Source: Paracoccaceae bacterium (GTDB taxonomy: Bacteria; Pseudomonadota; Alphaproteobacteria; Rhodobacterales; Rhodobacteraceae). From it: DNA of 64,000 bases. Under the pieces are notes generated by a model. The model was not told where the DNA came from, ran no database searches, and was given only the letters and a program-made list of their open reading frames with translations. This document shows, piece after piece, positions 9,036-16,483 of the stretch (positions within the stretch are counted from its first letter, which is position 1; each line of letters opens with the position of its first letter). The position numbers were made by a program, and so were the translations under genes. The DNA lies in assembly GCA_027489375.1 (NCBI GenBank), contig JAIXZW010000007.1, forward strand, positions 124,001 to 188,000. Reading direction: 5' to 3'.

Positions 9036-10589
9036 TCAGTATTCGGTGTTCAGCGCGTCCTCGGCGGGAATTTCCCGCTCGCGCCTTGCGATGTAATCAA
9101 GCAGGGCTTCGTTGACGCCTTCGTCGAGCTTGGGTTCCTCGTATTCGTTCAACGACTTCTTCGCGAAGTCCAAAGCCCGCTGCGTGATCTCGACCGAGCC
9201 TTCGGCCTGCCATTGCTCGATCGAGTTGTTGTCGAACATCTTGGGCATGAAGAACGCCCGCTCGAAATTTTCCAGCGTATGCGGATGGCCCAGATAATGC
9301 CCCCCCGGCCCCACGTCCCGCACCGCCGCCAGACCCTCGTCGAAATCGTCCCAGCGCGGGCCTTTGGCCATGCGATAGCCCATCGCGCACATCTCGGCAT
9401 CCACCACGAACTTGGCGACCGAGCAATGCATCCCCGCCTCGTTCCAGCCCGCCGAATGCCAGATGTAATTCGCCCCCGCATGAAGCACGGCGTTCATCGT
9501 CATGGCCGATTCATACCCCGCCTGCGCGTCGAATGTCTTGGCCCCGCCGAGCAGGTTGCTGGTCCGCCACGGCACGTTGTAGAACCGCGCCATCTGCCCG
9601 ATCATGAAATTCATCAGGCTGATTTCCGGCGTCCCCGCCATCGGCGCGCCCGATTTCATGCTGACCGTCGAAAGGTAATGCCCGTAGATCGCGGGCGCGC
9701 CCTTGCGGATCACCTGCGTATAGGCCAGCGCCGACAGCGCCTCGGCATTCAGTTGCGCCACGGCGGGGGCGACCGAAGCGGGCGTGTTCGCCCCGCCAAG
9801 GACGAAGGGCGAACACAGCACCGGCTGGCGGCGTTTGACAAAGGCGCGCATGGCCGAAAGCATCGTCTCGTCCCAGACGAGCGGCGAATTGCCGTTGCAG
9901 TTGCCGGTGGTGACGGGGGTTTCCTCCATCACATCGCGCCCGAACAGGATTTCGCACATCGCCATGACATCCTCGGCATTCTTGCCGCTGGTGGTCATGC
10001 CCATGAAGGTCTTGTCGGAATATTTCATCGACGAATAGGTGATGTGGAGGTGGCGGTGGCTCACCTTCATGTCCATCGGTTCGACGATGTGGTGGGCGCT
10101 GGAGTGGAGCGCGGGCGACATGTGCGAAAGCTTGTGGAACATGTTCAGGTCGGCCATCGTCGGCCAGCGGCGCACATCATCCAGATCGCGCAGGAAGGGT
10201 GCGCCGGTCATCGGGACAAAGATCGAATGCTTGCCACCAAAGGGCAGACTACGGGCAGCGTTGCGAGCGCGGTAGGTCCAGCTTGACGGGATGGTGGAAA
10301 TCAGTTCCCGCACCAGTTCTCGGTCCAGATAGACGCGGTCGCCCACGACCTTTGCGCCTGCACGTTTCCAGTCGGCCAAGGCGATCTCGTCGCGGAAGAT
10401 GACGCCGACTTCCTCAAGGATGGACATCGACGCATCGTCGATCTTGCGCACCTGTTCGGGCGTCATCGGCTCGCATTCCGGCAGACCGCGCTTCAGGGCG
10501 GGCAGCATCTCGAAATCCGGTGCGGCGCGCAGCGCACGGCGCGCCCCGCGCCCGCCTGCCCGTGCCGCCTTGGTCTGCATCTCGCTCAT
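9036..10589 (-). CDS. Trimethylamine methyltransferase (MttB) superfamily protein 1, non-pyrrolysine
   Basis: Encodes 517 aa, the normal length of COG5598 (MttB/MtgB-type) proteins. Characteristic stretches include [12 protein letters not shown] near the N-terminus and [12 protein letters not shown] and GGANTPAS in the barrel. The frame has no internal amber codon, so this is a non-pyrrolysine member like the glycine betaine and proline betaine:corrinoid methyltransferases. The start at 10589 is preceded by GGAGG. No corrinoid protein gene is visible in the window. Beside hpbD it is a candidate for removing a methyl group from (hydroxy)proline betaine; acceptor unknown. Confidence 0.82.
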   Translation of the reverse strand: MSEMQTKAARAGGRGARRALRAAPDFEMLPALKRGLPECEPMTPEQVRKIDDASMSILEEVGVIFRDEIALADWKRAGAKVVGDRVYLDRELVRELISTIPSSWTYRARNAARSLPFGGKHSIFVPMTGAPFLRDLDDVRRWPTMADLNMFHKLSHMSPALHSSAHHIVEPMDMKVSHRHLHITYSSMKYSDKTFMGMTTSGKNAEDVMAMCEILFGRDVMEETPVTTGNCNGNSPLVWDETMLSAMRAFVKRRQPVLCSPFVLGGANTPASVAPAVAQLNAEALSALAYTQVIRKGAPAIYGHYLSTVSMKSGAPMAGTPEISLMNFMIGQMARFYNVPWRTSNLLGGAKTFDAQAGYESAMTMNAVLHAGANYIWHSAGWNEAGMHCSVAKFVVDAEMCAMGYRMAKGPRWDDFDEGLAAVRDVGPGGHYLGHPHTLENFERAFFMPKMFDNNSIEQWQAEGSVEITQRALDFAKKSLNEYEEPKLDEGVNEALLDYIARREREIPAEDALNTEY

Positions 10590-10720
10590 GGTCCCGCCTC
10601 CGCTCCGTGGTGCAAAGACCAAAGGCCGAAGCCCGCCCCGCCACAGCAAAGCGGACGAAGCAATCCTTCCAAAAAGCGACATCCCCGCCGGAAACGTCGT
10701 TTCTTGGTAAAGGCAGCGCC

Positions 10721-11638
10721 CTAACGCGCCGTCACCTGCCGCTGCGACAGAAGCCAGTCGCGCACCGCCACCGCAGGCGCGGTCAGCGCCCCGTCACGGG
10801 GCCAGATCACGTGAAAGGCCTTGCCGGTCACAAGCGCATGGCCGGTCAACCGCACCAGCACGCCCTTTTCCACCAGCCCCTCCACCAGATGCCGCCAGCC
10901 GAGCGCCACGCCTTGCCCCTCGATCACCGATTGCACGACCAGCACGTAATCGTTGATCTGCAACCCCTTCGGCACCCGTCGCCCGTCAATTCCGGCCGAT
11001 GCGAACCAGTCGCGCCATGTCGCCGCCGTGCGGAACGGCTCCTCCAGATGGATCAACCGGTGCGCCAGCAGGTCGGCCGCCGCGACCGGCGTGGCCGCCC
11101 GTGCCGGATAACCCGCCCCGCAGACGGGATAGATTTCCTCCGACGCCAGCGCCTCGGCCTCGTATTGCGGCCAATCCGCCGGATCGCCCCCGCGCACCGC
11201 CAGCGGGATTCCCTCTCCCACAAGATCGAGATCGCGGTCCGAGGTCTGGATGCGCAGGTCGATCTGCGGCAAGGCCTCGCGGAACTTCGCCATCCGCGGC
11301 ACCATCCAGAACGAGGCGAAAGCCGTCGAGCAGGACAGCGTCACATGCCCCCCCGTCGCCACCGCCCGCAAATCCCGCGCCGACCGCTGGATATGCGACA
11401 GGCCGATCGCCACATCGGCATGGAACCGCGCCCCCGCCTCGCTCAACCGCACGCGGCGGTGCTCGCGCAGGAACAGTGCCGTCCCGATGTTCTCCTCAAG
11501 CCGCGCGATGGCATAGCTCACCGCAGCCTGCGTCATCCCCAACTCCCGCGCGGCGGCGGTAAAGCTCGACAACCGCCCCGCCGCTTCGAAAACGACAAGA
11601 CTGTTGATCGACGGCAATAGGCTTCGCAGCGTTTCCAT
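10721..11638 (-). CDS. LysR-family transcriptional regulator (GcvA-like)
   Basis: Encodes 305 aa. The N-terminal helix-turn-helix (residues 10-70) contains FTAAARELGMTQAAVSYAIARLEE, and the periplasmic-binding-like effector domain follows (CSTAFASFWMVPRM to IWPRDGAL). It is divergent from the second mttB-like gene with 92 bp between the start codons, and lies upstream of the first, in the same direction. The usual LysR arrangement suggests it activates the mttB-like gene at 11731 and possibly the one at 9036 in response to a betaine. Confidence 0.88.
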   Translation of the reverse strand: METLRSLLPSINSLVVFEAAGRLSSFTAAARELGMTQAAVSYAIARLEENIGTALFLREHRRVRLSEAGARFHADVAIGLSHIQRSARDLRAVATGGHVTLSCSTAFASFWMVPRMAKFREALPQIDLRIQTSDRDLDLVGEGIPLAVRGGDPADWPQYEAEALASEEIYPVCGAGYPARAATPVAAADLLAHRLIHLEEPFRTAATWRDWFASAGIDGRRVPKGLQINDYVLVVQSVIEGQGVALGWRHLVEGLVEKGVLVRLTGHALVTGKAFHVIWPRDGALTAPAVAVRDWLLSQRQVTAR

Positions 11639-11730
11639 AAGCGCATTCTATCAAGTCGATGAAACTTTTCCAGCGTCACAGCGCCATTCCCTTGCGATAG
11701 CGTCAGGCAGGATTATCGAAGGGCAGGATC
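11639..11730. promoter_or_regulatory. Divergent lysR / mttB-like promoter region
   Basis: The 92-bp region between divergent starts includes CTATCAAGTCGATGAAAC (from 11648) and GCGATAGCG near 11692, which give a CTATC...GATAG inverted pair that could be the LysR recognition site. A GGGCAGGATC ribosome-binding region precedes the ATG at 11731. The assignment is positional; no effector is known. Confidence 0.4.
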
Positions 11731-13302
11731 ATGGCAGACGGGGATGTGACACCACAGGACGGCAAGCGCCAGCGCGGCGGACGGTCCCAGCGCCGCGAAG
11801 CCCGCCTGTCCTCGGATCAGGGCACGCACCGCCCCTATATCGTGCGCGGCATTCCCACCTATGACATCCTGTCCGATGAAAGCCTGACCGCCATCGAAGC
11901 CACCGCCGACCGCATCCTTGCCGAAATCGGCATCGAACTGCGCGACGATGCCGAAGCCATGCGCCTTTACAAACGGGCGGGCGCCTCCGTGTCGGATGTC
12001 TCGGCCGATGTCTGGCGCATCCGCTTCGAACCGGGCATGCTGCGCGAAATCCTCAGGACCGCGCCCGCCGAATTCACCCAATACGCCCGCAACCCCGCCA
12101 ATTCGGTGCGGATCGGCGGCAAGAACGTGGTCTTTGCCCCCTCCTACGGCTCACCCTTCGTCATGGACCTCGACCGTGGCCGCCGCTACGGCACGATCGA
12201 GGATTTCCGCAACTTCATCAAACTCTCGCAATCCTCGCCTTGGCTGCACCATTCCGGCGGCACCGTGTGCGAACCGACCGATGTTCCGGTGAACAAGCGT
12301 CACCTCGACATGGTCTATTCCCACATCCGCTATTCCGACCGCGCCTTCCTCGGCTCGATCACCGCGCCGGAACGGGCCGCCGACAGCGTGGAAATGGCCC
12401 GCATCCTGTTCGGGGCCGATTTCACCGACAGGCACTGCGTGGTGATGGGCAATTTCAACACCACCTCGCCGCTCGTCCTCGATGGCGTGACCACCGCGGG
12501 CATCCGCGCCTACGCGGCGGCCAATCAGGGGTCGATCCACCTGCCCTTCCTGCTCGGCGGCGCGGTGGCCCCGCTGACCATCGCGGGCATGGTCGCCCAA
12601 GGGCTGGCCGAATCGATGGCCTCCTGCGCGCTGACCCAGCTTGTCCGCCCCGGATCGCCCGCAATCCTCGCCTCGTTCTTTTCGTCCATGTCGCTGCGCT
12701 CCGGCTCGCCCACCTTCGGCACGCCCGAACCCGCCATCGGCTCGCTGGCGATGGGGCAACTCGCCCGCCGCCTCAACCTGCCGCTGCGCTGCGCGGGCAA
12801 CTTCTCCACCTCGAAACTCCCCGACGGGCAGGCCATGCAGCAAAGCATGATGTCGATGATGTCCGCCGTTCAGGGCGGCGCGAACTACGTGCTGCATTCG
12901 GCAGGCTTCCTCGACGGGCTGTTGTCCATGTCCTACGAGAAACTCGTCATGGACACCGACATGTGCGGCGCGCTCCATGCCTATCTCGACGGCATGGCGG
13001 TGAACGAGGACACGCTCGCCTTCGACGCGCTGGCCGAGCTCGGCCCCGGCCAGCACCTCTTTTCCACCCAGCACACGCTGCGCCACTACGAAACCGCCTA
13101 CTGGGACTCCGCGCTCGACGACAACCAGCCTTGGGAGACGTGGGACGAACAGGGCGGCATCGACTACGCGCAGCGCGCCAACACCCGCTGGAAGAAGCTG
13201 CTGGCAGAGTACGAAGCCCCGCCCCTCGACCCCGCCACGGACGAGGCGCTCCTCGACTTCATGGCCCGCCGCAAGGCCGAGATGACGGACATGTGGTACT
13301 GA
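11731..13302 (+). CDS. Trimethylamine methyltransferase (MttB) superfamily protein 2, non-pyrrolysine
   Basis: Encodes 523 aa, a paralogue of the protein at 9036-10589 with the same architecture: IEATADRILAEIGIEL near the N-terminus, VMGNFNTTSPLVLDG and LLGGAVAPLT in the barrel, and LLDFMARRKAEM at the C-terminus. It has a more basic N-terminal extension (residues 8-30) than paralogue 1. No amber codon interrupts the frame. It is followed 109 bases later by an isopenicillin-N-synthase-like oxygenase gene on the same strand. Having two divergent paralogues suggests successive demethylations or two betaine substrates; this is inference. Confidence 0.82.
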   Translation: MADGDVTPQDGKRQRGGRSQRREARLSSDQGTHRPYIVRGIPTYDILSDESLTAIEATADRILAEIGIELRDDAEAMRLYKRAGASVSDVSADVWRIRFEPGMLREILRTAPAEFTQYARNPANSVRIGGKNVVFAPSYGSPFVMDLDRGRRYGTIEDFRNFIKLSQSSPWLHHSGGTVCEPTDVPVNKRHLDMVYSHIRYSDRAFLGSITAPERAADSVEMARILFGADFTDRHCVVMGNFNTTSPLVLDGVTTAGIRAYAAANQGSIHLPFLLGGAVAPLTIAGMVAQGLAESMASCALTQLVRPGSPAILASFFSSMSLRSGSPTFGTPEPAIGSLAMGQLARRLNLPLRCAGNFSTSKLPDGQAMQQSMMSMMSAVQGGANYVLHSAGFLDGLLSMSYEKLVMDTDMCGALHAYLDGMAVNEDTLAFDALAELGPGQHLFSTQHTLRHYETAYWDSALDDNQPWETWDEQGGIDYAQRANTRWKKLLAEYEAPPLDPATDEALLDFMARRKAEMTDMWY

Positions 13303-13411
13303 CCGCCTGACCGCCTGAACCACCCCGAAATCCACCCGCAACGCCCGACCACGGTCAGGGCGATGCCCCCCTGCATCCCGAAACCCGCCGACGAACCAAG
13401 GAGAGACAAGC

Positions 13412-14413
13412 ATGAGCACGGACCTGATCGCCCGCCTCGATGACAAACTGCGCCACCAGCGCGAGACTTTCGACGCCATTCCCGTGATCGACGTGGCCCC
13501 CCTCCTCGACGGGTCCGACAAGATGGCGGTCGCACGGCAGATCCGCTGGGCGCTGTCCAACGCGGGCTTCATGTATGTCAGAAACCACGGCATCCCGCAG
13601 GACTTCGTGGACGATGTCTTCGATGTCACCCGCCGCTTCTTCGACCTGCCCATGATCGACAAGATGGCCCTGCACGTCTCGAAATCCGACGTGGCGCTGC
13701 GCGGCTATATCGAACCCTTCGGCGAAAACACCGACCCCGGCAAGACCCGCGACCTCAAGGAATGCTTCGACATCGGCCCCGAACGCGCCGCGCTCGAAGG
13801 GCCGTTCTTCGGCCCGAACCAATGGCCGCTCGGCTTTCCGCAATTCCGCAAGCTCGTCTACGGCTACCACGAAAAGATGGTCACGCTGTCAAAGCAGTTG
13901 CTGCGCGGCATCGCCCTCAGCCTCGACCTGCCGGAAGCGCATTTCGAAAGCCTGATGACCGACCCGATCAGCATCCAGCGGCTCCTGCACTACCCGCCGC
14001 AGAACGGCCATGCCGACAAGGACATCATCGGCATCGGCGCGCATACCGATTACGGCAACCTCACCATCCTCGCGCAGGACGATGTCGGCGGCCTGCAGGT
14101 GATGAACCGCGAAGGCAACTGGGTCGACGGCACGCCGATCCGTGGCGCTTTCGTCATCAACATCGGCGACCTGATCCAGAAACTGACGAACGACATCTAT
14201 CTGGCGAACATGCACCGCGTGATCAACACCTCGGGACGCGAACGCTATTCGATCCCCTTCTTCATAGACGCCGACTTCGACGCGGTGATCGCGCCCCTGC
14301 CGTCCTGCGTGTCCGAAGCGAACCCGCAGCGCTACCAGCCCGTCACCTGCGGCGCGCATAAATTCGGCCGCTTCAAGGCAAGCTACGCCCACCTGCAGAG
14401 CACGGCAGCCTGA
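13412..14413 (+). CDS. Isopenicillin-N-synthase-family Fe(II)/2-oxoglutarate-type oxygenase
   Basis: Encodes 333 aa. The N-terminal DIOX_N domain starts at IPVIDVAPLLDG (residue 23), and the C-terminal jelly roll has the facial triad H211-x-D213 (GAHTDYGNL) and H268 (MHRVIN), with the 2-oxoglutarate-binding R278-x-S280 (RERYSIPFF). All cofactor ligands are intact. AAGGAG precedes the ATG. It follows the second mttB-like gene, so it may act on the same substrate, for example by oxidative N-demethylation or hydroxylation of a betaine. That role is a hypothesis from position only. Confidence 0.82.
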   Translation: MSTDLIARLDDKLRHQRETFDAIPVIDVAPLLDGSDKMAVARQIRWALSNAGFMYVRNHGIPQDFVDDVFDVTRRFFDLPMIDKMALHVSKSDVALRGYIEPFGENTDPGKTRDLKECFDIGPERAALEGPFFGPNQWPLGFPQFRKLVYGYHEKMVTLSKQLLRGIALSLDLPEAHFESLMTDPISIQRLLHYPPQNGHADKDIIGIGAHTDYGNLTILAQDDVGGLQVMNREGNWVDGTPIRGAFVINIGDLIQKLTNDIYLANMHRVINTSGRERYSIPFFIDADFDAVIAPLPSCVSEANPQRYQPVTCGAHKFGRFKASYAHLQSTAA

Positions 14414-14458
14414 CGGGGCAACCGCGGACCCGTGGCAGGTGCGGCGGTTGCTCCCCCC

Positions 14459-14530
14459 GCGCCTGCCCCCCCCCCGCGCCTGCCCCCTCCCCGCCTGCCC
14501 CCTCCCCGCCTGCCCGCTCCGGCGCCTGCC
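14459..14530. repeat. C-rich tandem degenerate repeat (unit about CGCCTGCCCCCTCCC)
   Basis: At least four degenerate copies of a 15-base unit CGCCTGCCCCCTCCC lie between the oxygenase stop codon and the EamA gene, with a run of nine or more C at the first copy. The reading frame through it would encode a low-complexity Pro-rich leader, but the transporter's own ribosome-binding site comes after it, so it is probably untranslated. Its strand asymmetry (C-rich top strand) could matter for RNA structure or slippage. Confidence 0.6.
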
Positions 14531-14638
14531 CACCCGCCCTTCCCGCCCCCTTCGGCCCTCCGCACGAAGACCGCTTGCGCTTCGCGGCAATCCCCGCCAA
14601 GCCTGCGTCCCGAACCGTCCCGCCCGAAGGAGACAGCC

Positions 14639-15592
14639 TTGCCCCGCCTGCCCCAAGGTGTCGCCGCCATCGTGCCCGCCGTCTTTGCGATGGCCCTCAC
14701 CGACGCCATCATCAAGCATTGGAGCGCGGGCATCTCGCTCTGGCAAATCTGGGTGCTGCGCTCGCTCCTCGTCCTGCCGGTGCTCTTTGTCATGGCCCGC
14801 GGACGGGTGCGCGTGGCGGGGGCGGGCTGGATCGCGCTGCGCTGCCTTGCGCTGATCCTGATGTATCTTGCCATGTATCCCGCCTTGCCGCTGATCGACA
14901 TGTCGCTCGCGGGCGCGGCCTTCTATACCGCGCCGCTCTTCATCGCGGGCCTGTCCGCCCTCGTCCTCGGCCAGCGGATCGCGGGGCTGCAATGGCTCGC
15001 CATCCTCGTCGGCTTCGCGGGGCTTCTGGTGATCGTGCGCCCCTTCGGACATGCCTTCACGCCCGTCGTGTTCCTGCCCGTCCTCGCCGCTTTCTGCTAC
15101 GCCTGCGCGGCCATCCTCACCCGCGCCCGCTGCATGGCGACGGGACCGGTCGTCATGGGCTTCTGGCTCAACATGGCCTTCCTCGGCACCGGCGCGGTCG
15201 CGGCGGGGCTTCTGCAGGCGGGCCTGCCCCTGCCCGAGGTGGATTTCCCCTTCCTCTTCGCCACATGGCAGCCGATGGCAGAGCAGGACTGGGCGATGCT
15301 CGCCCTTCTTTCGCTGCTCATGGTCGGTGTCTCCATCGGCGTGGCGGTGGCCTACAAATCCCCGCAACCCGCGGTGATCGCCACGCTGGAATATTGCTAC
15401 ATGATCTTCGCCGGCTTCTGGGGCTTCGCCCTCTTTGCCGAGGTGCCGGATCGCTGGACCCTGCTCGGCATGGTGCTCATCGCCGCAGGTGGCGGGGCCG
15501 TGCTGCTGGTCCCCCGGTCCGGCAGGGGCAGCACCGCGCCCCCGCCCGCCCGCACCGCCACTGCCACCCCTACAGCAACAGCCGGCCGCTGA
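14639..15592 (+). CDS. EamA (DMT superfamily) transporter
   Basis: Encodes 317 aa from a TTG start; GAAGGAGA at 14626-14633 lies 5 bases before it, which decides the start over an upstream frame that would add a Pro-rich tail. Ten hydrophobic segments form two EamA repeats (first ending near GFAGLLVIVRP, second ending near GGGAVLLVP). The C-terminal tail is Ser/Thr/Ala-rich. DMT carriers usually export amino acids or metabolites. At the end of the betaine cluster it may export a demethylation product; substrate unknown. Confidence 0.8.
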   Translation: MPRLPQGVAAIVPAVFAMALTDAIIKHWSAGISLWQIWVLRSLLVLPVLFVMARGRVRVAGAGWIALRCLALILMYLAMYPALPLIDMSLAGAAFYTAPLFIAGLSALVLGQRIAGLQWLAILVGFAGLLVIVRPFGHAFTPVVFLPVLAAFCYACAAILTRARCMATGPVVMGFWLNMAFLGTGAVAAGLLQAGLPLPEVDFPFLFATWQPMAEQDWAMLALLSLLMVGVSIGVAVAYKSPQPAVIATLEYCYMIFAGFWGFALFAEVPDRWTLLGMVLIAAGGGAVLLVPRSGRGSTAPPPARTATATPTATAGR

Positions 15593-15658
15593 CGCCCAAA
15601 GCCCCGTCATCCGCAAAGTCGCCTCGGACGGGGCGCGCGCCCCTCACTCCGCCGCCCC

Positions 15659-16483
15659 TCACACCGCCGCCGCCGCCGCCGCCGCCACTGCCGCCGCGAC
15701 GGCCTCCCCCTCCACACCATCGCCAAGCATCGCGCCCGTGGTGAAGAAAACGATGGCGGGATTCGAAAGCCCGCGCCGCCGCACCTCGCCCGCCAGATGC
15801 CGCAGCGGGCATTCCAGCATCCGCTCCGACACCCCGCTCGCCGCCGCGACGACCGAAACCCGCGCCTCGGGACCAAGCCCCGCCGCCGTCAGTTCCGCGA
15901 CCAAGGCGTCGATACGGTGGATCGCCATGTAAAGCGCATAGCTGCACGACGGCAAAAGCCGGGCGGGCAGGCAGGGATCGCCCGCATCCCGCCCCGTGGC
16001 CGAGGCAAAGACCACCTGCCGCGCCCGCCCCCGTTCCGTCAACGGACGGCACAGGCTTGCCGCAGCGGCACAGGCCGCCGTGATGCCCGGCACGATCTCG
16101 ACCGGAATGTCCGCGTCCCGCGCCGCCTCGATCTCTTCCGCCGCACGGCCGAAGATCGACGGATCGCCCGATTTCAGCCGCACCACCCGCTTGCCCGCCC
16201 GCGCCGCCGCGACGATGGCCGCGCAGATGCGCGCCTGTGGCCAGGCATGTGCGCCGACCTCCTTGCCGACATAGCAAAGCTCCGCCTGCGGCCCCGCAAG
16301 CGCAAGCACCTCGGGGTCCACCAGCCGGTCGTAATAGACGACATCCGCTTCGGCCAGACGCCGCACGGCACGCAAGGTGAGCAGATCGCCCGCCCCCGGC
16401 CCCGCGCCGACAAGGCTGATGCGCCCGCGCAAGGGGCTGGACAGGGCGGGCGACAGGCCCGTGCGGGCAGAAAACAGGGTCAT
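15659..16483 (-). CDS. cobA: Uroporphyrinogen-III C-methyltransferase (siroheme synthesis)
   Basis: Encodes 274 aa, a single SUMT domain without the CysG dehydrogenase/chelatase half. Motifs are ISLVGAGPGAGDLLTLRA, VVYYDRLVDPEVL, VRLKSGDPSIFGRAAEE and PGITAACAAAASL. The start at 16483 overlaps the nasA stop by ATGA, so it is the last gene of the nitrate operon. It supplies precorrin-2 for the siroheme of NirB. The C-terminus is a low-complexity Ala/Val tail encoded by a GCC/GCG repeat, probably a slippage-prone end rather than a functional domain. Confidence 0.88.
   Translation of the reverse strand: MTLFSARTGLSPALSSPLRGRISLVGAGPGAGDLLTLRAVRRLAEADVVYYDRLVDPEVLALAGPQAELCYVGKEVGAHAWPQARICAAIVAAARAGKRVVRLKSGDPSIFGRAAEEIEAARDADIPVEIVPGITAACAAAASLCRPLTERGRARQVVFASATGRDAGDPCLPARLLPSCSYALYMAIHRIDALVAELTAAGLGPEARVSVVAAASGVSERMLECPLRHLAGEVRRRGLSNPAIVFFTTGAMLGDGVEGEAVAAAVAAAAAAAV

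Noticed and set aside
9036-13302. Pyrrolysine (amber read-through) in the MttB-like genes
   Set aside because: Both frames are continuous without internal TAG, and no pyl genes are visible.
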